Shown piece by piece: positions 1 to 6,975 of a DNA stretch of 9,461 nucleotides. The stretch spans positions 1 to 9,461 of the forward strand of contig CALFMQ010000289.1 of assembly GCA_937879825.1 (NCBI GenBank). Direction: 5' to 3'. The notes beneath the pieces were generated by a model. That model had not been told where the DNA came from. It saw only the letters and a program-made list of their open reading frames with translations, and did not search any database. The translations under genes were made by a program, and so were the position numbers. Every line of letters begins with the position of its first letter. Position 1 is the stretch's first letter. The DNA is from an uncultured Phycisphaerales bacterium. GTDB taxonomy: Bacteria > Planctomycetota > Phycisphaerae > Phycisphaerales > UBA1924.

Positions 1-3000
1 CGTCCCGCCGCGTGATCCGCGGCACGAGCCACGGCGTCGGAGTCCCCGCGCTCCGATCCTGAGCCCGCAGAATCATCTCGATGTTTGTCGTCACCCGCTC
101 GTAGGCATCCGCGCCCGTCAGTTCGCGATAAGTCGACTCCGTGTCCGCGTGGAGATCCACGCTGATGATGTCCACACCCGATGCCGCCAGATACCGCGCG
201 TCCTCGTCCGCGCAACGGAGTTCCGTCCGCATATGCACACCGCCGAGCCCGGCCCGCACGGCACCATCCACGATCGCACGCCACTCGGGGTGGCACAGCG
301 GATCGCCGCAACCTCCGAGTGTCACCAGCGTGCCCGGCGACGCCTCAGCGATCCTCCGAATCAGACCCAGCGATGTCTCTACGGGCATCGCACCGTGCGC
401 CTCCGGCTCCGAATGTCCCGCCCGCGCCGTGGTGATTTCAATCGTGATCTCCCCCGGTGCGCTCGGCACATAGGCCCGCGTCCGCAGCGCTGCAATCGCG
501 CACACATCGCCGGCGCCCCATTCCGGTCGAGACTCCAGCGCCGTGATCGCGTTCTCGATCGCCGCCCGCGACTCGGGCTCGTCCGCAATGAAGCGCATCC
601 CGGCATCCCGGACCGCCGGATCGACAATCACGCAATGGCTCTTGGCGATTGGGTCCTGCCGCGGAACACGCGGCAGATACCCCACCGCACCTCCAAGGTG
701 CGACATCAAGGCCCCCTTGCGCACCGCCGACGCGATCTCCCCGGCCAGTGATCGCGAGACAACGCAACCCGCAAGCCCCGGCGCCGCCTGCGAGAATGCA
801 AGCGCGTGCGCCTCCGGGTTCTCGCTGTGCCGCTCGATCACCGCGTCGCACAACGCCGGATCAACCAGGCACCAGTCCGCGCCAACCACGAGCGCAGCAT
901 CCAGATCGGTCTGCTCGATCGCGCTCTCCAGCGCGCACGGATCAAGCACCTCGTCGTAGCAGGTCGTGAACCCCAGCCCACCCCGCCAACAAGCAGACGC
1001 CCACTTCCGCGCCGATGCGATCGACCGCGCACGCGCTTCCTCTCGCGCATACGGATACACATCGATCGGGAGCCCGCACGCCGCCGGAATCAGAGCCCGC
1101 GTCCGCGCCGGATCAGTAGACAGAATCGTGATCCGCTCGATCCGCTCGCACAACGCAAGCCGCTCGATCGTCCGCGTCAGCGCCGACTTGCTACAGATCG
1201 GCGCATCCAGGTCCCGCGCAAGACCGAGCGCCGATCGATCATGATCCGCGATGACGAACGCCCCCGTCCGCACCGTCGCGGCCCCGACCTCCACCCCGCC
1301 ATCCTCCGTCTCGCGCACCGACAGGTCTCGCGTCCGTCGCTCCCCGCCATCAAAGACCGCTAGCGTGGCGCCCAAGAGGTCCTCCAGAACATCCGACGCA
1401 TCCGCGATCCATCGAACATTCGTGATGTCCCGCTCGATCCGGCGCACCTGCTCCTGCCGCGCCGTGAGCCCGTCCTCGGCCGCGATCGCCCGGTCGGACC
1501 GAATCCGGTTGAAGACGCCCGCCTGGTTCACCCGGTGCATGAGCGTCCACGCCGGCTCGATCGACTTGACCTCATCGCGCATCCGGTGCGCCCGATCAAT
1601 CAACTTGTTCAGTGCGGACTCATCATCGCCGGTCTCCTGCATCCTCTTGAGCAGTCGCCCCGTCTCGCGCGAGATCGATGCGATCCGCACCACGCCCCGC
1701 CGAACCTCATGAATCCGATCCAGCACCGCCGCGCGCTCCCCGGCGCTCACCGGGACTACCGGCTTGGGCAGCTTCACACGTGGCGCATCCTCGGCCGCGA
1801 ACTCGTCGAGCGCGTCAGCCAGCGTCCGAATCTCCGAGTGCGACTTCTTGACGCCCCCCTCCGTCGCGTCGATCACACGCATCCCGTGCTTGCAATCCTC
1901 CATAAAGTCCCGCTCGAACTGCGCCAGGTAGGTCCGCATCTGCTCGTCGGTGTAGATCTCTCGCCCCAGATGGTCCTCCGCCTTGTGCAGATGCCCCCGG
2001 TTGCGAACGATCCGCTGCCATTCCATCATCTCGAGCGTGTTGAAGGCATTGAGCTCGCCCGCCCACACATCGTGAATCGCAGCGCCCTTCGAGTAATACT
2101 GCCCGTCGGTGAACCCGAGGTCCTGCCCGATGAGGATCACCGGGTCGCACCCCATGTGCCGCGCCAGGTAGTACGACAGGTGCGCCACCGTCGCCCCCGC
2201 GCGAATCGCGCCGCGTTCACCGCCAAGTGAGTCGCCGAGCATCGTCGCCAGAAAGTCATCGCTCGGCATCCGCTTGGCACCGGGCCACGCCTCCAGCACC
2301 GCCGCGTTCACCTTCGGCTCCGCCACAAGCGTCACGCCCTCGACATCCGCCGCGCTCAGGCCCTCGTAGAACCGCCGGCTGATCTCGTGGTAGTCCAGCG
2401 CCGTGACGAAGTGCGGCCTGATCCCGGCCTCCAGCATCGGCCTCAGGACCGTCTGCACCGCGATGATCACCACGCGATCCCGCACGCCCGGCCGCGCCAG
2501 CAGGTGCAGATTCCGCCGCAGACTCGGCCCCGCCGAGACCACCACGGCGGGCCTGCCCGCCGCGGCACCCTTCAGATCCGCGATCCCCGGGCTCTCGACG
2601 TAGTGGTCGAGATTCATCAGCATATTCCGCACGGTCACATCCGAATGCACAAGCGTCGTGATCATGTGCATCCGCACGGTCCCGACATATTCCGTCAGCG
2701 CCCGCGCAAACTTCGGCGCCGTGTCCACCAGCCGCGATCGGCTCGGCGCGTGCTCGATAATCACAGTCCCCATCGCCAGCAGCGGCTCGTGGCCGACGAG
2801 AGACCGCGAGATCGCGCCCAGGTTCTCGTGATCGGTCGTCACCACAACATCCGGGCGCGCCAGGAACGAGCAATCCACGCGCTCCATCACAGCGCGCAGC
2901 AACGCGACATCCGGCTCGAAGACAACGATCGTCGCGCGCCCGCGGATCCGCTCCACCAGCGCCCGCACATGGTGCCCGACACCAAACCCCAGCACCACGA

Positions 3001-3274
3001 TCATGCCGCTCGATTTGAAGTCCACCGACTCCGCGAACCGCTTGGCCTCATCCAATGGACGCCGCTTGCTGCAGAGCGCCACGCCGTCCATCGTCGCGCA
3101 CAGGGCACCCTCGTCCTGCGTCTCGCTGAAACTGACCCCGTCAGCCGGCTCCGCATCGCGCACGCGCTCCGCCGCACGCGGCGAGGCGAGCGACAGCGCC
3201 AGCAGATTGCGATTGAGCACCGCCGATAAGGGCTCGACCGACGCGGTTCGAGGATCGGATTGTGTCGTAGTCAT
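1..3274 (-). CDS. MAF/DUF115 protein fused to SpsF-like nucleotidyltransferase and radical-SAM-like domains (C-terminus outside window)
   Basis: One uninterrupted frame of 1091 codons runs from the ATG at 3274 to the left edge with no stop, so the protein is incomplete here. Residues 1-210 look like a MAF N-terminal region with a Rossmann-type glycine segment (VVLGFGVGHHV, 93-103). Residues 230-490 carry DUF115/MptE-like signatures: PAVVVSAGPSL near 242-252, PVILIGQDLGFTDG at 378-391 and DATEGG at 469-474. Residues 500-650 are mostly helical and charged. Residues 670-910 resemble the nucleotidyltransferase domain of SpsF-type proteins (GADWCLVDP, 798-806). Residues 935-1091 resemble a radical SAM barrel (GGCGDPLCHPEW, 987-998) but lack a CxxxCxxC motif. 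MAF proteins are known to glycosylate flagellin with nonulosonic acids, so a role in surface or flagellar glycan assembly is inferred. The start has a strong GGAGG five bases upstream. The domain calls come from motif reading, and the activity of the C-terminal half is doubtful. Confidence 0.85.
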   Translation of the reverse strand, partial: MTTTQSDPRTASVEPLSAVLNRNLLALSLASPRAAERVRDAEPADGVSFSETQDEGALCATMDGVALCSKRRPLDEAKRFAESVDFKSSGMIVVLGFGVGHHVRALVERIRGRATIVVFEPDVALLRAVMERVDCSFLARPDVVVTTDHENLGAISRSLVGHEPLLAMGTVIIEHAPSRSRLVDTAPKFARALTEYVGTVRMHMITTLVHSDVTVRNMLMNLDHYVESPGIADLKGAAAGRPAVVVSAGPSLRRNLHLLARPGVRDRVVIIAVQTVLRPMLEAGIRPHFVTALDYHEISRRFYEGLSAADVEGVTLVAEPKVNAAVLEAWPGAKRMPSDDFLATMLGDSLGGERGAIRAGATVAHLSYYLARHMGCDPVILIGQDLGFTDGQYYSKGAAIHDVWAGELNAFNTLEMMEWQRIVRNRGHLHKAEDHLGREIYTDEQMRTYLAQFERDFMEDCKHGMRVIDATEGGVKKSHSEIRTLADALDEFAAEDAPRVKLPKPVVPVSAGERAAVLDRIHEVRRGVVRIASISRETGRLLKRMQETGDDESALNKLIDRAHRMRDEVKSIEPAWTLMHRVNQAGVFNRIRSDRAIAAEDGLTARQEQVRRIERDITNVRWIADASDVLEDLLGATLAVFDGGERRTRDLSVRETEDGGVEVGAATVRTGAFVIADHDRSALGLARDLDAPICSKSALTRTIERLALCERIERITILSTDPARTRALIPAACGLPIDVYPYAREEARARSIASARKWASACWRGGLGFTTCYDEVLDPCALESAIEQTDLDAALVVGADWCLVDPALCDAVIERHSENPEAHALAFSQAAPGLAGCVVSRSLAGEIASAVRKGALMSHLGGAVGYLPRVPRQDPIAKSHCVIVDPAVRDAGMRFIADEPESRAAIENAITALESRPEWGAGDVCAIAALRTRAYVPSAPGEITIEITTARAGHSEPEAHGAMPVETSLGLIRRIAEASPGTLVTLGGCGDPLCHPEWRAIVDGAVRAGLGGVHMRTELRCADEDARYLAASGVDIISVDLHADTESTYRELTGADAYERVTTNIEMILRAQDRSAGTPTPWLVPRITRRD

Positions 3275-3279
3275 GGGGT

Positions 3280-3284
3280 CCTCC
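3280..3284 (-). promoter_or_regulatory. Ribosome binding site of the MAF/DUF115 fusion gene
   Basis: GGAGG on the minus strand, with a five-base spacer to the ATG at 3274. This fixes the start of the long fusion frame. No equally good site was seen for another in-frame start nearby. Confidence 0.7.
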
Positions 3285-3402
3285 GCGCGCACCTTCCCCC
3301 AGTCCCGTTATCGGGCTTCTCGCGGGGGCGGCTTCACACAGGCCCCAGACTCCTGCAACATGTAGCCGGATCCGCCCGTACCCATTCAAGGTGGTGGTGC
3401 GT

Positions 3403-3465
3403 GGGGAGGGTATTGGGGGGGCAAGAACGGGGGGCAACGACGGGGGGGGCGAAGATGGGGGGGGG
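3403..3465 (+). repeat. Phased G-tract array, candidate G-quadruplex
   Basis: Six G-runs lie at 3403-3406 (4 G), 3408-3410 (3), 3415-3421 (7), 3429-3434 (6), 3442-3449 (8) and 3457-3465 (9). The last four runs are separated by exactly seven bases each time: CAAGAAC, CAACGAC and CGAAGAT. A related CAAGGAC follows the last run. The stretch is therefore a degenerate tandem repeat of about 13-16 bp and also meets the usual pattern for a G-quadruplex. It sits 34 bp upstream of the ATG at 3499 on the sense strand, in the intergenic region shared by two divergent genes. Folding is a prediction. Confidence 0.6.
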
Positions 3466-3485
3466 CAAGGACGGACCCCTTTGCC

Positions 3486-3493
3486 AAGGGAGG
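3486..3493 (+). promoter_or_regulatory. Ribosome binding site of the NTF2-like membrane protein gene
   Basis: AAGGGAGG lies five bases upstream of the ATG at 3499. It decides this start over the longer GTG-initiated frame beginning at 3391, which would code through the G-tracts. Confidence 0.75.
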
Positions 3494-3498
3494 CGAAC

Positions 3499-4143
3499 AT
3501 GCCCGGACCCGAAACCGCCCGACTCCTGCTCGCAGCCGAACCAGGCCAGACCCCCGCGTGGGCAATCTGGCTCTTCGAGAAGCCCGTCGCCACGGCGATT
3601 GTCCTCATCATCGCGTCGTTCATCGTCTTCACCATCCTCAGCAAGCGAGGCAGGGCCCGCGCATCATGGATCGCGCTGAGCGTCGGCGTCGTGCTGGCCG
3701 CCGGAGCGTTCCTCACCGCCCGCATGGTCACGACCGATCGCGAGCACATCATCGCCGGCGCCAGGGCATTCGTCGCAGCCGTCGCCCGAACCGACACGCG
3801 CCAGGTCAGCAATCTGCTCGATGACCGACTGGTGGTCACAGTCAACGGCTCGATCGCGCCGTACGTCGACAAAGACCGAGTTGTCACAGCCGCAAGCACC
3901 CTGGGCCACTACGGCATCCGCAGAGCATCCACACGAATCGACGCCGTCAGTGTTCAGCGCGCGGGGTCAGGCAAGGCAGACATCGGCGTGCTCGTCACAA
4001 CCGAGTCCGCCGGCAACGCCACAAGCACATGGACCCTCGAATGGCGCAAAGCCCCGGACGGCTCATGGCGAATCACAGCACTCGATTGGCGCACGATTAA
4101 CGGCCGATCGCCCAGTGTCTCGATGCTCCTGAACGCGAAATAG
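3499..4143 (+). CDS. Two-helix membrane protein with NTF2/SnoaL-like domain, function unknown
   Basis: This is a 214-residue protein. Two hydrophobic segments (about 30-47 and 56-74) are joined by a short basic loop (KRGRARAS), which suggests an inside loop with both termini facing out. From about residue 82 to 205 follows a compact soluble domain. It opens with a helix (REHIIAGARAFVAAVA), followed by an LLDDRLVVTVNG segment and paired strands ending in TWTLEWRK..DGSWRITALDW. That order is typical of NTF2/SnoaL-like folds, which bind small molecules or act as assembly modules. No catalytic residues can be assigned. It is transcribed divergently from the fusion gene and converges on the amidase gene with only 8 bp between the stop codons. 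Its codons end mostly in C, unlike the minus-strand neighbours. The fold is inferred from pattern, and the gene is not recognised beyond that. Confidence 0.8.
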   Translation: MPGPETARLLLAAEPGQTPAWAIWLFEKPVATAIVLIIASFIVFTILSKRGRARASWIALSVGVVLAAGAFLTARMVTTDREHIIAGARAFVAAVARTDTRQVSNLLDDRLVVTVNGSIAPYVDKDRVVTAASTLGHYGIRRASTRIDAVSVQRAGSGKADIGVLVTTESAGNATSTWTLEWRKAPDGSWRITALDWRTINGRSPSVSMLLNAK

Positions 4144-4151
4144 CCGGACGC

Positions 4152-4883
4152 TCAGGCCACAGCCAGACCGCCGCCGGGCCGACGAATCGCCACCAGCTGC
4201 GGCTGAAGATTCCGCCCCGGGCACGCCGTCGCCGCGAGTTCCTGATGCGTGAACACGCGTCCCACCGGAACCCGGTACTGACGCATCTGCGACGCCACGA
4301 ACCGCTCGACCGTCTCGAGTTGGAGGTCGGTCGGGTACTGATCCTCGTAGTTGCCCATCACGCAGATGCCCAGGTTGCCCGGATTCTGGTTGGCCACATG
4401 AGCGCCCTGCCACGCAAGCGGCCGCCCCTCCCACACACGGCCCGCCGGATCAACAAGGTAGTGGTACCCGATGTCGCCCCAGTTCTTGGAGCGATGCGCC
4501 TGGCGAATCTTCTCGAGCCGGCTCGCGGCGTCCCCCTCACCCCGACTCGAAAACGTATCCATGCCGTCGTGGTGAACCGTGATCCGAGAAACCGGAAGCA
4601 TCGTGTCCATCAGCGCCGGCACCGGCGAACCCTTCGCCCAGGCCGAACGCGGAATCACACCCGTCGGCGTCGATGGGTAGGTCGGCGATGTCGGCCGATA
4701 CCTGGGCCGGTCCACCGCCGTGGTCCGACGACCGTAGTCCGTCCGTCGGGCCGTCTGCGTCGGGGCGCTCGAGGCGCAACCGCCCAGGAGCGCCGCACCC
4801 GCGCCGAGGGAAACCAGCCCCGCGACGCCCTTGATCAGGGCCTCGCGACGATTCGCTTCGAAATGATCGTTGCTCACACTCAA
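4152..4883 (-). CDS. N-acetylmuramoyl-L-alanine amidase, PGRP/Amidase_2 type, Tat-like lipoprotein
   Basis: This is a predicted zinc amidase that cuts the bond between N-acetylmuramic acid and the L-Ala of peptidoglycan stems. The N-terminus has a twin arginine (NRREALIKG, 11-19), a hydrophobic stretch and a lipobox LLGGC with Cys36, which suggests Tat export and lipid anchoring. A Pro/Arg/Thr-rich linker follows (about 40-75). The amidase domain spans about 76-235: VHHDG with His104/105, GYHYLVD with Tyr140, GAHV at 160-163, NPGNLGICVMGNY, and FTHQE...TACPG with His213 and Cys221. These match the family's zinc ligands and active-site positions. The start is a TTG at 4883; a GTG at 4877 is equally possible and changes only two residues. 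No good ribosome binding site is visible. It is the last gene of the minus-strand series, 104 bp after the ligase. A role in wall turnover or muropeptide recycling cannot be decided here. Confidence 0.9.
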   Translation of the reverse strand: MSVSNDHFEANRREALIKGVAGLVSLGAGAALLGGCASSAPTQTARRTDYGRRTTAVDRPRYRPTSPTYPSTPTGVIPRSAWAKGSPVPALMDTMLPVSRITVHHDGMDTFSSRGEGDAASRLEKIRQAHRSKNWGDIGYHYLVDPAGRVWEGRPLAWQGAHVANQNPGNLGICVMGNYEDQYPTDLQLETVERFVASQMRQYRVPVGRVFTHQELAATACPGRNLQPQLVAIRRPGGGLAVA

Positions 4884-4987
4884 AAGATCGGCCCCGCGCC
4901 CTTCGCTGCTTCAATACCCGCCGCCGCAACACCATCCTACCCGACGCCGCCCCCGCAAGATTAACACAGCGACACACTATCGGACCA
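4884..4987. other. 104-bp intergenic region between ligase and amidase genes
   Basis: Both flanking genes read leftward. This gap is larger than the other two gaps in the series, so it could hold a separate promoter for the amidase. I saw no good -35/-10 pair and no stem-loop followed by a T-run on the minus strand. Confidence 0.4.
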
Positions 4988-6925
4988 TCACCGCGACGCG
5001 TCAGCGTCTCCCTCCCCGCTCAAAAACCGTTCCAGCAGCGGCCCGGAGAGCGCCACCAGGTCGTGCTCCGTAATGATCCCCACAAGTTTCTCGTCGCGGA
5101 CCACCGGCAGGCACCCGATCCGGTGGTCCCGCATGATCCGCATCGCCTCGAGCGTGGGCGTCTCGGGGGTCACCGAAACAGGGTTCTTCTGCATGATGTC
5201 GCTCACCGGCACCGCCTGCGTCGTCTGCCCCTGCTTGAGCCGCGCCAGATACCGCAAAAGCGAACGGTGCGACACAACCCCCACAAGCCGATGGGCGTCG
5301 TCCTCCACCGGGATGTGCCGGATGTGCTTCCAGTCCATCAGACTCGCCACGAGGTCAACGATGTCCGACTCGTTCACCGTGAAAAGATCGGTCGTCATGA
5401 ACTGCCCGACCCGCTGGAAACTCCGGGGCGACCCGATCAGCTCCGACCCCGAGACCGCGCTCCACTCATGCACCGGCGCGCCCGACTTGCCGCGTTCCGC
5501 GATCGCGCGCGTGATCGTATAAGTCCGCTCCGCCCGGTTCGTGCCGTTCCGCAGCGTCCCGAAGTTCCGCACGATCCACTCCGCCCCCGTCATCCCGCTC
5601 GACACCCGGCGCTCGATCACGCCGAGGTACCGATCGATATCAACCGCATCGACGCGCTCGGCCCGGAGCCCGTCCCGCGCCATGGGGATGAGATCCTTCA
5701 GGATCAACTCTCGCGCCGGCTTGGCCTCCTGCCCGATCCAGCGCAGCTGCGCCTCCAATCCGTGCCGCGCCGCCGAAGTGAAGTTCTCCGCAGCGTCATC
5801 GAACTCCATATGCGCTGTCACATCCCCGTACCTGTCCGACATCCCCCGCATCAATCCGAACCAGAGCGCAGCGTTGGCGATCTCATCAACCGGCGTCGGA
5901 CCCGCCGGCAGAATCCGGTTCTCGATCCTCAAATGCGGCTTGCCGCCGAACACCCCGTAGCACGGGCGATTCCACCGATACACCGTCCCGTTGTGCAGAC
6001 GCAACGACCACAACTTGGGAACACCGCCCGCCTCCAGAACAGCAAGCGGGTCCTCCTCGTGCGTATCCGCGAAGATCGTCCGGAATCGCGCGATGTCCTC
6101 CTTGAAAAGCTCCAGAACCGAGTCCTCGACCCAGTGCGTGCCGAAACTCACCCGCGCCTGCGACTCGCGCAGACTCTCGCTCACCTGCCGCGTGTCCACC
6201 GACTGCTGGAACAGCGCGATCCGAGTCTCGCGCCACAATCTCCGGCCGAACAGCAGCGGGGAGTTCACCGAAGCGCACATCACCGGGCCCGCGACCGCCT
6301 GCGCGATGTTGTACGCACGCACAAAGTCGTCAGGATCAACCTGAAAGTGCACCTGGAAACTCGTGTTGCACGCCTCCAGCATGATCGAGTCGTGCGTCAC
6401 GCTCAGCTCGTCCACACCCTTGAGACTCAGTTTCGCCGGCCCGCCGCGCAGCCGATTCAGGGCGTCATTCAGCGCCCGGTACCGCGGCATCGGCGTCATG
6501 TTGTCCAGACTCAGATCGTCCTTCTCAAGCGAAGGCAGAATCCCCGTCAGAATCGGCTCCGCGTGCGCGTCCATCGCCGCCCGCCGCAACCGCGACAGGT
6601 ACAGGTTGATCTGGCTCTCCATCGCACTCAGGCAGTTCCCGCCCATCTCGATCGGGTCGAGGTTGTACTCAATATTGAACCGCGCCAGTTCCGTCGTAAA
6701 GTGCTCATCACCCAGCGCCTCGAGAATCTCTTGGTTCACCGGCGCCGGGTGGCACGACGCATCGATCAGCACAACCTCCTGCTCCGCGCCGATCCGACGC
6801 ACACCCGTCTCGAACAGCCCACGCTCGAGCATCTGCTCCATCGCCTGCAGGTCACGCAGCAGCGAACGCATGAACGCCCGCCGTTGTTCTGCATCCGCAG
6901 CCGCGTTCAGGTCCTGTATGCCCAT
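4988..6925 (-). CDS. GCS2-type glutamate-cysteine ligase-like enzyme with C-terminal CBS domain pair
   Basis: This 645-residue protein starts at the ATG at 6925 (MGIQDLNA), which has GGAG seven bases upstream. A TTG ten codons earlier has no such support. Residues about 40-400 match the GCS2 family, which joins the gamma-carboxyl of glutamate to an amine in an ATP-dependent step. Signatures are GAEQEVVLID (45-54), NIEYNLDPIEMGGN (83-96), EACNTSFQVHFQV (183-195) and KPHLRIENR (328-336). Two CBS modules close the protein, at about 506-563 (FMTTDLFTV...GVVSHRSLL) and 573-627 (IMQKNPVSV...GIITEHDLV). CBS pairs commonly bind adenosine nucleotides, so the enzyme may respond to energy charge. That is inference. 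The true acceptor, cysteine or another amine, is not shown by sequence. It lies 50 bp downstream of a glutamine-amidotransferase-like gene, which may act on the same kind of bond. No glutathione synthetase is present in the window. Confidence 0.88.
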   Translation of the reverse strand: MGIQDLNAAADAEQRRAFMRSLLRDLQAMEQMLERGLFETGVRRIGAEQEVVLIDASCHPAPVNQEILEALGDEHFTTELARFNIEYNLDPIEMGGNCLSAMESQINLYLSRLRRAAMDAHAEPILTGILPSLEKDDLSLDNMTPMPRYRALNDALNRLRGGPAKLSLKGVDELSVTHDSIMLEACNTSFQVHFQVDPDDFVRAYNIAQAVAGPVMCASVNSPLLFGRRLWRETRIALFQQSVDTRQVSESLRESQARVSFGTHWVEDSVLELFKEDIARFRTIFADTHEEDPLAVLEAGGVPKLWSLRLHNGTVYRWNRPCYGVFGGKPHLRIENRILPAGPTPVDEIANAALWFGLMRGMSDRYGDVTAHMEFDDAAENFTSAARHGLEAQLRWIGQEAKPARELILKDLIPMARDGLRAERVDAVDIDRYLGVIERRVSSGMTGAEWIVRNFGTLRNGTNRAERTYTITRAIAERGKSGAPVHEWSAVSGSELIGSPRSFQRVGQFMTTDLFTVNESDIVDLVASLMDWKHIRHIPVEDDAHRLVGVVSHRSLLRYLARLKQGQTTQAVPVSDIMQKNPVSVTPETPTLEAMRIMRDHRIGCLPVVRDEKLVGIITEHDLVALSGPLLERFLSGEGDADASR

Positions 6926-6932
6926 TCGCTCG

Positions 6933-6936
6933 CTCC
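6933..6936 (-). promoter_or_regulatory. Ribosome binding site of the GCS2-CBS gene
   Basis: GGAG on the minus strand, with a seven-base spacer to the ATG at 6925. It favours this ATG over the upstream TTG at 6955. The N-terminal context (MGIQ..., then FMRSLLRDLQAMEQML) also fits a natural start. Confidence 0.5.
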
Positions 6937-6956
6937 GTGCGGGTGTCCCCGACAAG

Positions 6957-6971
6957 TCACCGGTGATTGTA
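6957..6971 (-). promoter_or_regulatory. Candidate -10 element and overlapping palindrome upstream of the GCS2-CBS gene
   Basis: On the minus strand, TACAAT (6971-6966) is one base from the -10 consensus. It shares one base with the perfect 10-bp palindrome TCACCGGTGA (6957-6966). A transcript starting about seven bases after the hexamer would begin inside the palindrome and leave a leader of about 34 bases before the ATG at 6925. No -35 match is seen at 16-18 bp spacing. It could be an internal promoter with an operator, or chance. Confidence 0.3.
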
Positions 6972-6975
6972 AGGG

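Larger units (their letters stand above)
3275..3498. other. Divergent intergenic region between the fusion gene and the NTF2-like membrane protein gene
   Basis: This 224-bp gap must hold the promoters of both divergent genes. It contains both ribosome binding sites and the G-tract array. I found no convincing -35/-10 pair on either strand. A GTG-started extension of the plus-strand gene back to 3391 would translate the G-tracts into a Gly-rich leader, and I judge that spurious. Confidence 0.5.

Noticed and set aside
1260..1340. Possible missed stop or gene boundary between the DUF115 and nucleotidyltransferase parts
   Set aside because: Reading every codon in this stretch shows no stop. Both sides are in the same frame, so a simple frameshift does not explain the junction.
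1535..3229. Long plus-strand open frames opposite the DUF115 region
   Set aside because: They are Arg/His-rich, lack recognisable motifs, and lie entirely opposite a frame with clear DUF115 signatures.
3304..3315. CCCGTTATCGGG inverted repeat upstream of the fusion gene
   Set aside because: Four-base arms are short for this GC content. It has no T-run and no paired second copy, so operator or hairpin function cannot be supported.
3367..3374. CGGATCCG palindrome in the divergent intergenic region
   Set aside because: An eight-base palindrome is expected by chance in GC-rich DNA, and no second copy was found nearby.
3391..3498. GTG-started extension of the plus-strand membrane protein through the G-tracts (Gly-rich leader)
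   Set aside because: A strong AAGGGAGG lies five bases before the ATG at 3499. The leader would be low-complexity repeat translation and would precede a normal membrane protein start.
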